Positions 6,924 to 12,997 of a DNA stretch of 12,997 nt are shown here, piece by piece. Under the pieces are notes generated by a model. It made no database searches and was not told the DNA's origin. It saw only the letters and a program-made list of their open reading frames with translations. The translations under genes and the position numbers were made by a program. The stretch covers positions 1-12,997 of the forward strand of contig CAYSZH010000135.1 of NCBI GenBank assembly GCA_964435305.1, given 5' to 3'. Source of the stretch: Granulosicoccus sp964435305 (GTDB taxonomy: Bacteria; Pseudomonadota; Gammaproteobacteria; Granulosicoccales; Granulosicoccaceae). Numbering within the stretch: the stretch's first letter is position 1; every line of letters begins with the position of its first letter.

Positions 6924-8731
6924 TTCTTTTGCCCTCTCCACGTATAGTGAACAGTGATAGAGTTAATTGTGTGCCTGCGGTGCCCTTCGTTAATCAGTAG
7001 CGCTTGATCAAAGCCTGTGCCAATAATGTAGGCAACCCCTCGAAAACGCTGCCTGAATCGACTGAGCACAGCTGTTAAATAACCGGGCTTTGTGCGCTCT
7101 CTGGTTTCCATCACGACAGGCGTTGCATCGCAATTAAACGGCTCGCCACGATCAACCGAGTTGGTGACGTTGACCTTTGTTCTCGGGTCGCCTTCCATAT
7201 CAAGTACAACCTCTTTGAAGTTCTTTTTTTGGCGTGGTGAATTGTAGTGATGAAACGGGAACTCTAAAAAAGCGCTCATCGGAAAGCCATCCAGCCTTTC
7301 ACCTGCATCCATTCGATACACCCATCCATCAGCATCGCCAAAATATACAACATCTTCGTTTTCATGCTGTATTGTGGCCATACTGGTTATTCCTTTTTTC
7401 AGATCGACTTCCATGCCGCCCACTAAAGCACCTGAAGTAAAAGTTAGGTGCATGCCGCTACCGTCCTGATTAAAAAACCGGTATTGCGATTTGTCCCGAT
7501 TAACGCTTGAGAACAGCGTGTTGTTGTTCATTATTCGCGTGTACAACGGGTGAAAACGATGCGATAGCGTGCTCTCCCTAAAATTGCCGTAATGATCGGA
7601 CGCGTTCAGCGTTGTAATACCACGTCTGTCTGCAAAGATCGTCGTAGGCAAGTTCTGTATTGACCCCTCAATAGCGCCTGACTCATCCGTGTGTATATCC
7701 AATTGCCACGTTGTCGCATCATCGCCTGAGAGTATGCCGATACGATCGCGGCCAAATATCGCCAATGAGTTACCGGGCAGAATCTGAAATCCGGTTATCT
7801 CTTCACCAAATCCAAGCTCACCAGCACCACCCGTTGCTGCGCTGAAAAAAAGCGGATTGCCAATGTCAGAATGCACAATTCGCCCGCCGGGATAGGCCAA
7901 AAAAAGGTGGTTTTTATGGACAATTACGTGCGTGGGAAAGCCTGGAACACCGTTAAATATCTGGCCCAAAACCTGCCCATCCCTAAGATAATGGACGTTC
8001 ATTGTCCCATTGACAATAAACATGTAATTCCCATTACCCTCAAACAAATAAGAGTAAGCAAACCATCGACCGTTACCAGGTTGGTTAATTGTTCCGGCTG
8101 CCGTCCATGTTCCAGGCAATGCAAAATTCGAATTTGCATACTGTAGATGACCGAATCGCTCATCCTCCATTCTTACAACAAATACTTTCTCTTCACCTTC
8201 AATCTTGTGGCCATGTATCAGCACAATGTCTGCATTGCCATTGGGGCGCGTTGCCGCTCCTTCGTTTCTGTAGTCCACTGCGTTGATTACTTTTAGCTGC
8301 TCCGACTCTGTCAGCTCTGGCTCTAAATCAACGATTCTGTACTGACTGTTAAAACCTATTTCCTCACCTAATACAAATTCGGCTGTAGCGCTTTCGCGCT
8401 CGGTCACGATCAACGTACTGTCAGCCCTTGCAATGCCCTCGAATAGCGTGTGCGTCGTTCCTGTGCTTGTTGCGTTGAAGGTTGATATTGACGAAAAAGT
8501 TGTGTCTGTAGGCGACATACGCGGCTGAACTTCAATAACCGTAATGGCCTCAATTCTTGGGGTGACATCGATACCTGACCATTTGCGCGTGCCACCTATA
8601 AGACGGTAGCCGCCCTCGGCCACTTGCTCATAGTTCAGTGATCTGCGTACCTCGCCTGCACCTACATTTAATTCAGATACCGATTCATTAAGACCACCAC
8701 GGCATTCAATGAGCGCGGTCTTATCTCTCAT
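6920..8731 (-). CDS. Tail nozzle / tail tube-closing protein (P22 gp10 or T7 gp12-like)
   Basis: With ATG at 8731 the protein has 603 residues. That ATG overlaps the upstream TGA as ATGA. The longest frame instead begins at a GTG at 8797 inside the adaptor gene and would add 22 residues. The N-terminus after MRDKTALIECRGGLNES has the pattern GGLN...ELNVGAGEVRRSLNYE followed by GGYRLIGGTRKW. I associate this with large phage tail proteins in which an early Gly-rich strand leads to repeated beta-propeller-like segments. Later segments include NSLAIFGRDRIGILSG, DRRGITTLNASDHYGNF and DVVYFGDADGWVYRMDAG. The length and beta-rich composition, and the place right after the adaptor, support a nozzle role. 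No enzymatic motif was seen. Confidence 0.65.
   Translation of the reverse strand: MRDKTALIECRGGLNESVSELNVGAGEVRRSLNYEQVAEGGYRLIGGTRKWSGIDVTPRIEAITVIEVQPRMSPTDTTFSSISTFNATSTGTTHTLFEGIARADSTLIVTERESATAEFVLGEEIGFNSQYRIVDLEPELTESEQLKVINAVDYRNEGAATRPNGNADIVLIHGHKIEGEEKVFVVRMEDERFGHLQYANSNFALPGTWTAAGTINQPGNGRWFAYSYLFEGNGNYMFIVNGTMNVHYLRDGQVLGQIFNGVPGFPTHVIVHKNHLFLAYPGGRIVHSDIGNPLFFSAATGGAGELGFGEEITGFQILPGNSLAIFGRDRIGILSGDDATTWQLDIHTDESGAIEGSIQNLPTTIFADRRGITTLNASDHYGNFRESTLSHRFHPLYTRIMNNNTLFSSVNRDKSQYRFFNQDGSGMHLTFTSGALVGGMEVDLKKGITSMATIQHENEDVVYFGDADGWVYRMDAGERLDGFPMSAFLEFPFHHYNSPRQKKNFKEVVLDMEGDPRTKVNVTNSVDRGEPFNCDATPVVMETRERTKPGYLTAVLSRFRQRFRGVAYIIGTGFDQALLINEGHRRHTINSITVHYTWRGQKK
6932..6939 (-). 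promoter_or_regulatory. Ribosome binding site that fixes the start at 6923
   Basis: GGAGAGGG on the minus strand is eight bases from the ATG at 6923, inside the end of the nozzle-like gene. It decides the start against the GTG at 6941. Confidence 0.75.
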
Positions 8732-9417
8732 TCTGTATTCACCACTAGTGGCGTTTCGAGCGTTGATGTTCGGTGCATGTCGTGTGATGGCAGACACGCA
8801 CCATCCAACTTATCAAGCCATTCCATGTAACGACTTTCTGCGACTTGGTAGCGCTCGTACGCCTCATCGTAGTCATAGAAAAACATCAGCGCTCGATACA
8901 CAATAGCCAGATGGAAACCTTCCGGTATCCAAGGCTCATCTGTGTCTGCTGTCATGACCTGCGGATTCATCACGCATTCAGCACGCAAAATGAATTGTCT
9001 GTTGCAAATGGGGTAGAAGTGAATATCACCAGCCGGGTCAATGGCTATGTGTGTTGGTAATGCGGTGCCGCTGGGTATCTCTTCGGTCGATCGCAAATGT
9101 CGAAACGCGGTCCATTCAATGCAGTGTATTTTGCGTCGAGAACTACCGTCACGCGCGTAGATGCCGTTATCGTTGATTCGCTGGATATTAGGATACGATG
9201 CTTTTTCAGCGCTTGGAGCGACCTGTATGTCAATCTCGCGTGAGCGAAAATTATAGTCATTCCAAAGTGATTGGATCGTGGTATTGGCATCGTTTACCCA
9301 ACCGACCACCAGCGCCATGCGTCCAACTTGATCAACTACGCTTAAAGGCTTGTCTTCATGCCCACCAATGATCGCGCCTTCTCGTACGACCTTTTGGCAA
9401 AGCGCTAAAAAGTCCAT
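8728..9417 (-). CDS. Head-to-tail adaptor-like protein
   Basis: This is a 229-residue protein. The N-terminus, LCQKVVREGAIIGG (5-18), then VDQVGRMALVVGWVNDANTTIQSLW and WNDYNFRSREID, matches a pattern I know from adaptor proteins of short-tailed phages: LCQ-x-V-x-x-E-x-G, then a helix with a WV-A/D-N core and W-x-F. A beta-rich middle with IHFYPIC (about 133) and a helical C-terminus, DEAYERYQVAESRYMEWLDKL, follow. ATG directly follows the TAA of the upstream gene, preceded only by an A-rich tract, so translation may be coupled. It precedes the nozzle gene with an ATGA overlap, the usual adaptor-nozzle order. It is likely to form the ring between portal and tail. Family assignment is by memory of the pattern, not by search. 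Confidence 0.7.
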   Translation of the reverse strand: MDFLALCQKVVREGAIIGGHEDKPLSVVDQVGRMALVVGWVNDANTTIQSLWNDYNFRSREIDIQVAPSAEKASYPNIQRINDNGIYARDGSSRRKIHCIEWTAFRHLRSTEEIPSGTALPTHIAIDPAGDIHFYPICNRQFILRAECVMNPQVMTADTDEPWIPEGFHLAIVYRALMFFYDYDEAYERYQVAESRYMEWLDKLDGACLPSHDMHRTSTLETPLVVNTE

Positions 9418-9960
9418 TTACTTTTTCTTGTTGGACTTCTTTGGTTCGGGCTTTTCAACAACAACTGACTCTGCATCGAAATCATCGGCAGTCGTATCGT
9501 GCACCAGCTTTTCAAGTGCTGGTCTTTGCATTTTAGAATCAATGTCAAGGCCGAATTCTTTCAAATAATCAATAAGCTGATCATCAGAGTAGAGTGATAA
9601 AAACTTCTTTTGACTTTCGCCATTCTGTTTATGCAGTCCCACCTTTAGCGCTGATTTTCTAAGGCCATCTGGCCCCATCAAAAAAGCAGCAAGCTGCGTT
9701 CTGCTCATTTCCTCAACAAGATCGTGTGCTTCTTCAAATGCAGCAACCATGTAATCCTTTTCAGGCTCTGCAGGTTTGTCTACAGGCTCACCCAGTGCGT
9801 TCAGATAATCATCGCCTCGATAAAACGCAGCATCGCCCATAGGCGGATGCAATTGCGTCCAGCCTTCAGACAACAAATTCTTTTTTGCGTCTTGTCGAGC
9901 CGCTAATGCATTCTCAGCAATAGAGTCGGCTGATCGTTGTACGGGTTGTGGTGTGCTCAT
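9418..9960 (-). CDS. Unknown protein with SAP/HeH-like C-terminal helix pair
   Basis: This is a 180-residue charged protein. Residues about 1-90 are polar and mostly helical, with a Pro-containing stretch near 58-68. Residues 126-153 (DDQLIDYLKEFGLDIDSKMQRPALEKLV) have the spacing of a SAP/HeH helix-extended-loop-helix, a small nucleic-acid-binding fold found in some phage head proteins. The end is basic (PKKSNKKK). Its start overlaps the stop of the 69-residue gene as ATGA, with AGAAGG ten bases or so upstream. The place between small head genes and the adaptor suggests a head-completion or DNA-contacting role, which is inferred. Confidence 0.6.
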   Translation of the reverse strand: MSTPQPVQRSADSIAENALAARQDAKKNLLSEGWTQLHPPMGDAAFYRGDDYLNALGEPVDKPAEPEKDYMVAAFEEAHDLVEEMSRTQLAAFLMGPDGLRKSALKVGLHKQNGESQKKFLSLYSDDQLIDYLKEFGLDIDSKMQRPALEKLVHDTTADDFDAESVVVEKPEPKKSNKKK

Positions 9961-10166
9961 TCGTCATAGCCTTCTGGGTAGCGGCGTATACCATCGTCCA
10001 TGTAAGCATCTGCAACACCTGTCATGGGTGAACGTGTGTAGCCTTGCTGCAATGCATTAGGGTCGTTTACCTGCGCATGCTCGCCGGTTGCAACGCGGTG
10101 ACGATGCTCAGGATTGCGGCTATGCTCTCCCCAATAACCATCTTTTGTCTTGATGTTCTTTGACAT
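9957..10166 (-). CDS. Small polar unknown protein (69 residues)
   Basis: The start chosen is ATG at 10166. GAGGA lies six bases upstream at 10173-10177. A TTG two codons earlier (10172) would directly touch that site and is unlikely. The product begins MSKNIKTKDGYWGEHSRNP and is rich in His, Arg, Asp, Gly and Tyr, with no hydrophobic segment; it is probably flexible. It overlaps the next gene as ATGA. The regular ribosome site and the tight coupling argue for a real gene. Function is unknown; a minor head protein is possible by position only. Confidence 0.6.
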   Translation of the reverse strand: MSKNIKTKDGYWGEHSRNPEHRHRVATGEHAQVNDPNALQQGYTRSPMTGVADAYMDDGIRRYPEGYDE

Positions 10167-10172
10167 GCTCAA

Positions 10173-10177
10173 TCCTC
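10173..10177 (-). promoter_or_regulatory. Ribosome binding site GAGGA fixing the start at 10166
   Basis: GAGGA on the minus strand is six bases from ATG at 10166 but adjacent to the TTG at 10172, so it supports the ATG. Confidence 0.65.
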
Positions 10178-10183
10178 AAGCCA

Positions 10184-10198
10184 GCCGGATAAACCGGC
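10184..10198 (-). other. GC hairpin between two small head genes
   Basis: GCCGG and CCGGC form a 5-bp stem around a 5-base loop (ATAAA on the plus strand). It lies in the 48-base gap between two small genes and just upstream of a ribosome site. No U tract follows, so it is not a standard intrinsic terminator. It may be an RNA-processing or mRNA-stability element, or nothing. Confidence 0.35.
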
Positions 10199-10214
10199 CA
10201 GCTATTAATGATGC

Positions 10215-10442
10215 TTACTTGGTTTTGAACGATTTACCGCCGTGTGTCAGCGTGGTAGATGCAATCGACTTTGGCCGCTCACCTTCACCGTGTGACATGC
10301 CCATTTTAGAATTACCGGACTTGATTTGACGATGTGACGATAGGCCATCGGTAACGCCAGCGCTGTTGGTCATGCCTGCCGATGCCGACGCACGACCTAC
10401 CTTGTTATTCTGTGTTGACGGTTTCATTTTGCCATTCTTCAT
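10215..10442 (-). CDS. Small basic Ser/Gly/Lys-rich protein next to the capsid gene
   Basis: This is a 75-residue protein with no hydrophobic segment, low in aromatics and rich in Ser, Gly, Lys, Met and Asn, starting MKNGKMKPSTQNN and ending GGKSFKTK. It is likely basic and unfolded by itself. AGGAA lies about nine bases before the ATG. It follows the capsid gene by 69 bases, so a capsid-associated or DNA-contacting small protein is possible, but no family was recognised. The clear ribosome site and the place in the operon support it as a real gene. Confidence 0.6.
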   Translation of the reverse strand: MKNGKMKPSTQNNKVGRASASAGMTNSAGVTDGLSSHRQIKSGNSKMGMSHGEGERPKSIASTTLTHGGKSFKTK

Positions 10443-10511
10443 AATGAATATTCCTGTTGTGAGTTCGAGTTACAGCGACCGCCATACAGCGGCCACCGTA
10501 TTAGTTACCGC
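10443..10511 (-). other. Gap after the capsid gene, imperfect direct repeat and weak hairpin
   Basis: These 69 bases hold an imperfect 14-base direct repeat (TACAGCG at 10471 and again at 10485; 11 of 14 positions match). They also hold a short CCGC/GCGG stem at 10479-10492 with a 6-base loop. No U tract follows on the minus strand. It could moderate expression between the abundant capsid protein and later genes, but that is speculation. Confidence 0.35.
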
Positions 10512-11507
10512 TTATGCAGAATCCCAGTGCAATACGCGAGTATCGCCAGCATCCAAACGAGTTGGAGCGAAGTTACCCAAGTAGTAGTACGCCACGCCCT
10601 TATCACGTCCGTAATCATTACTCGGAATCTTGCCGCGCATCTCTTCAGGCACCACGACGCATTCCGCTACGCAGTCTTCACCAAAGAAAAATGCATCACC
10701 AGAAAAGCCGCCGACAAATTCGGGACTGTCGGGAATGTTGGTCTGTTCTACAAACCGAATACCCTGGTAACGACCTTTTTCACCGTCCATGATCATTTTG
10801 AATCCGGCGTCGGTGTACTGGTGTACATTCTCAAGCTCAGACTCAAGTACTTCATAGGTCGCTGGCCGTGCAATAGAGTAATAATCACCGTTGCGATAAG
10901 TCGGGATATCGCGCTCGCGCATCATGGTAGCAATCGCTTTAACGTGACGCTTAGATAGCGCTGCAGCGTTAGCCGATGTGGCTACACCGGTTGCATTCAG
11001 CTCGATATTAGTCGCTGAGTTGCCGCCTTGTGGGCCAACCTTAAGCAATGTTTTATCCCACTGCTGATGTGCTCGTGCATCAAGCTTGCGTGCGCAATGA
11101 CGCTCTAGTGCTTGTTCAATAATCCCGCGTACTGGATGCTCTGATAGATCATCAAGCTTGCCGGAATAGTAAACACCGAGTGCAAATTCAGTAACAACAC
11201 ACTTACCCTGTGCTGCTTGCAAACGTGAATGCGGGATAGTATCCGTTTCCAGAATTTCACCGCCGTCTGCGTCTGGAATGTCGCCGTAAACGTTCCAATG
11301 AAAGGTATCACCGGCATGTTTGGCTTTTTGCGTATCTTCTGGCAAATCGCAGAACTGACGAAAACGGCAACGCGCTTGTACTCGAATGCGAAGATATCGC
11401 GACAGGTTCGGCGCAAACATGTAGCCGCCTGTCTCATGTGCTAACCATAGTTGACCTACGTTAGCTGGTTGTGCCGCCGCTGGTGCGGTCGCTAATGGCA
11501 TTGGCAT
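10512..11507 (-). CDS. Major capsid protein, N4-gp56 family type
   Basis: This 331-residue protein would form the icosahedral shell. The central and C-terminal parts carry features I associate with the N4-gp56 major capsid family: DYYSIARPATYEVLESEL (about 205-222), then MDGEKGRYQGIRFVEQTNIP, FFFGEDCVAECVVVP (273-287), and near the end NDYGRDKGVAYYYLGNF (297-313). The length fits the family. It has no delta-domain or protease site, in keeping with a separate scaffolding gene just upstream. GAGGT lies eight bases before the ATG. At least six Cys are present (47, 53, 103, 138, 279, 283), more than I would expect for a shell protein. The gap to the scaffold stop is 19 bases. Confidence 0.88.
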   Translation of the reverse strand: MPMPLATAPAAAQPANVGQLWLAHETGGYMFAPNLSRYLRIRVQARCRFRQFCDLPEDTQKAKHAGDTFHWNVYGDIPDADGGEILETDTIPHSRLQAAQGKCVVTEFALGVYYSGKLDDLSEHPVRGIIEQALERHCARKLDARAHQQWDKTLLKVGPQGGNSATNIELNATGVATSANAAALSKRHVKAIATMMRERDIPTYRNGDYYSIARPATYEVLESELENVHQYTDAGFKMIMDGEKGRYQGIRFVEQTNIPDSPEFVGGFSGDAFFFGEDCVAECVVVPEEMRGKIPSNDYGRDKGVAYYYLGNFAPTRLDAGDTRVLHWDSA

Positions 11508-11526
11508 TTTGAACTACCTCAAGTTG

Positions 11527-12600
11527 TCAGCCAAAACGCGCCTTTCTGTTGTCGCGCATATCGGCTATTTCTGACTTCTGAGAGTAAGGTTTCTGATCTA
11601 CTCCCACACTTGCGCGTTTTGAGCTAGCAGCCAAATTGCCCGTTGTATGAGCTACCTTTGCGGCCTTTCGCTCTGACAGGGATTCGTCAACTTGAGTTGT
11701 TTCCGCTTGCGCGGTTTCTGGCTCTGGTTTTCCTAATGACACTCGTGCCAATTTGAACGCCTTCTCGACATTGTCCTCTATAGACAAATCGGGTTCGCGC
11801 TCTCGTAGCATTGCGCTGAAATCATTCGCAATTTCGAGTTCTTCAGGGTTCTGAGCGATACCTTGATTAACGTCATTTGCGTTAACGACGGTATCTATTG
11901 CCTTGCGGCGCTCCGTTTCGAACAATGTTGCATCTACCACTTCATCAATGGTCGGTGCTTCAGTGTTCAGCCTATCAACAACTTGTTGTGACGCTTGTTC
12001 ATCACCATCTAACACGGCCTTATTCAGCGTGTCGGTAGTAATGCCCTGTTGCTCGCCAGTAGGTGGAGCGGATTGATCGACGCCCTGATCGGGTGGTCGT
12101 TGATTCACTTGCGCTTTAAGCGAATCTATTTCTTTTCGTAGCTGCGCGTTCTCTTGAAATCGCTGTGTAGCGGTATTCACTTTTTGCGCATCTGCGATAA
12201 GTTTATCATATTCAACATCTTGCTCAACACCGTCCACCTTTATGGTGGCCATGAGCTTGCCGTCTACGGTCTTGAGCGGTGATTCTGGCGCGGCCTCTGC
12301 AGGCTCAGGCTCAGGCTCAGGCTCTGGTTCTGGTTCTGGTTCTGGTTCAGGCTCCGGTTCTTCGGCTTCAACCACCGGCGCTTCATCAGCTCTGAAATCA
12401 GTCGATATCTGATCAAGCTTAGCCTGACGAACCTCCTGAACTGTCTGCGGCTCTGGCGCTGCCTCTTCTACCGCTGGCTGCTCGATCTCTGGCGCTGGTA
12501 CCTCTGGCTCAGTCTCAACCACAGCCCCGGCTTCAGCTTCCATTTCTGCAGTCGTTTGTCGCTCGGCCTTGATTTCTTTTTCGGTCATTTCGTCAGGCAT
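11527..12600 (-). CDS. Capsid scaffolding protein, acidic Glu/Pro-rich
   Basis: This is a 357-residue, strongly acidic protein. Residues 1-100 are a disordered Glu/Ala/Pro/Thr-rich head ending in (Glu-Pro)10 at 81-100. Residues about 118-165 read MATIKVDGVEQDVEYDKLI, then helix VNTATQRFQENAQLRKEIDSLKAQV. The KVDG-x-E/EYDKL pattern followed by a coiled coil is common in phage scaffolding proteins. The C-terminal part is helical and ends with a basic segment (DMRDNRKARFG), where scaffolds often bind the coat protein. It precedes the capsid gene, the usual scaffold-coat order. GAGGA lies six bases before ATG. A scaffold should be absent from mature virions. Assignment rests on composition, motif and position. 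Confidence 0.8.
   Translation of the reverse strand: MPDEMTEKEIKAERQTTAEMEAEAGAVVETEPEVPAPEIEQPAVEEAAPEPQTVQEVRQAKLDQISTDFRADEAPVVEAEEPEPEPEPEPEPEPEPEPEPAEAAPESPLKTVDGKLMATIKVDGVEQDVEYDKLIADAQKVNTATQRFQENAQLRKEIDSLKAQVNQRPPDQGVDQSAPPTGEQQGITTDTLNKAVLDGDEQASQQVVDRLNTEAPTIDEVVDATLFETERRKAIDTVVNANDVNQGIAQNPEELEIANDFSAMLREREPDLSIEDNVEKAFKLARVSLGKPEPETAQAETTQVDESLSERKAAKVAHTTGNLAASSKRASVGVDQKPYSQKSEIADMRDNRKARFG
12302..12361 (-). repeat. Hexanucleotide tract encoding (Glu-Pro)10
   Basis: Ten in-frame hexamers in coding direction: GAACCG, GAGCCT, four GAACCA, then four GAGCCT. The blocks of identical hexamers look like recent slippage or unequal exchange in a disordered part of the scaffold, so repeat number is likely variable between relatives. 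Confidence 0.9.
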
Positions 12601-12604
12601 AATA

Positions 12605-12611
12605 TTTCCTC
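12605..12611 (-). promoter_or_regulatory. Ribosome binding site GAGGAAA of the scaffold gene
   Basis: GAGGAAA on the minus strand lies four bases before the ATG at 12600 (the GAGGA core is six bases away), just after the stop of the preceding gene. Confidence 0.6.
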
Positions 12612-12614
12612 GTG

Positions 12615-12932
12615 TTAGTTACTTGGTTCTGTCTGGGTGCGCATAACTGCCACAGCGTTGTCGCCATCTTCGAGCCACTGCCGGTAATAACGACACGCTC
12701 TGATAATGAAACGCTGCTCTGTGTTTGATTCGTCGCTGATGTTGTCTATGAGTTTTTCGGTTGCCGCTTTCTCGTCAGCATCAGCCATTGAATAAAGCCA
12801 TGCGTATAAATCTGGGTTTTTGACCTTGAAATCGGCGTATTTTTCGGCCATCTCGAAGAACTTTTGCTTATCATGCTCAGCCTGTATTGCGTTCTGGTCT
12901 TCTTCTACCGGGTCGATGTAATGGTCATTCAT
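12615..12932 (-). CDS. Small acidic unknown protein at the start of the head unit
   Basis: This is a 105-residue acidic, helical protein: an Asp/Glu-rich start (MNDHYIDPVEEDQN), then repeated charged helices (KFFEMAEKYADFKV, KAATEKLIDNIS, RACRYYRQWLEDGD). No family was recognised. The ATG at 12932 is the first in-frame start, as a TAG lies three codons upstream. No clear ribosome site is visible and only about 16 bases separate it from the end of the terminator U tract. Low initiation or coupling to read-through from the previous gene is possible. It stops 14 bases before the scaffold start. A small assembly factor between portal and scaffold is possible by position. Confidence 0.6.
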   Translation of the reverse strand: MNDHYIDPVEEDQNAIQAEHDKQKFFEMAEKYADFKVKNPDLYAWLYSMADADEKAATEKLIDNISDESNTEQRFIIRACRYYRQWLEDGDNAVAVMRTQTEPSN

Positions 12933-12948
12933 GTTTATCTACACGCAC

Positions 12949-12972
12949 AAAAAAGCCGCTGTAAAAGCGGCT
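12949..12972 (-). terminator. Intrinsic terminator before the head-assembly unit
   Basis: Perfect 7-bp inverted repeat AGCCGCT (12954-12960) and AGCGGCT (12966-12972) with a 5-base loop. On the minus strand it is followed by six U residues (A tract 12949-12954 on the plus strand, overlapping the stem by one base). It would end transcription arriving from the right, from genes outside the window, though some read-through is needed unless a promoter lies in the 22 bases before the next gene. I see none there. Confidence 0.75.
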
Positions 12973-12997
12973 CTTTGGGCTTGGTTGTTTGGGTGGT

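Noticed and set aside
10184..10198. Hairpin considered as an intrinsic terminator
   Set aside because: Only a 5-bp stem and no U tract follows on either strand, so it was kept as an unassigned hairpin only.
10527..10958. Plus-strand 143-residue ORF
   Set aside because: It lies wholly antisense to the capsid gene and has no ribosome site or recognised motif.
11105..11437. Minus-strand 110-residue ORF in another frame
   Set aside because: Out of frame inside the well-supported capsid gene; Cys/Arg/Ile-rich shadow composition and no neighbours coupled to it.

Overview
The window is a gene-dense, single-strand virion-assembly block of a tailed phage or prophage, most likely short-tailed (podovirus-like). 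The host is probably a Gram-negative bacterium, possibly gammaproteobacterial; this rests only on the protein families and the Shine-Dalgarno motifs. Every convincing gene lies on the minus strand, so the transcription order runs from the right edge (about 12,950) to the left edge (1). Plus-strand ORFs are shadows. I see no tRNA, CRISPR, insertion sequence, integrase, attachment site or host gene, so the sequence alone does not separate free phage from prophage.

Right end, 12,950 to 10,200 (head assembly): a minus-strand intrinsic terminator closes an upstream unit that lies outside the window, where portal and terminase would be expected. Then come a small acidic unknown protein, an acidic Glu/Pro-rich scaffolding protein with an uninterrupted (Glu-Pro)10 tract, the N4-gp56-type major capsid protein, and a small basic unknown protein. 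Weak GC hairpins flank the small basic gene.

Middle, 10,170 to 6,900 (connector): two small or medium unknown proteins, the second with a SAP/HeH-like end, then a head-tail adaptor-like protein and a roughly 600-residue tail nozzle-like protein. Three starts need moving from the longest ORF. ATG at 10,166, 8,731 and 6,923 fit the ribosome binding sites and stop-start overlaps better than upstream TTG or GTG codons.

Left half, 6,920 to 1 (ejection proteins and accessories): a Gln/Asn-rich protein with 11-residue repeats, a GNAT-like protein, an Ala/Gly-rich probably membrane-active protein, a Pro/Gln-rich helical protein, a beta-rich protein with an apparent internal duplication, a six-repeat tectonin-like beta-propeller candidate, a Gln-rich coiled-coil protein, and a very large internal virion protein (at least 726 residues) that runs off the left edge. 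The genes abut or overlap by 1 to 4 bases almost throughout, which suggests one translationally coupled late transcript. The least ordinary part is 3,107 to 4,526, where two probable surface or receptor-type beta proteins sit among the presumed ejection proteins.
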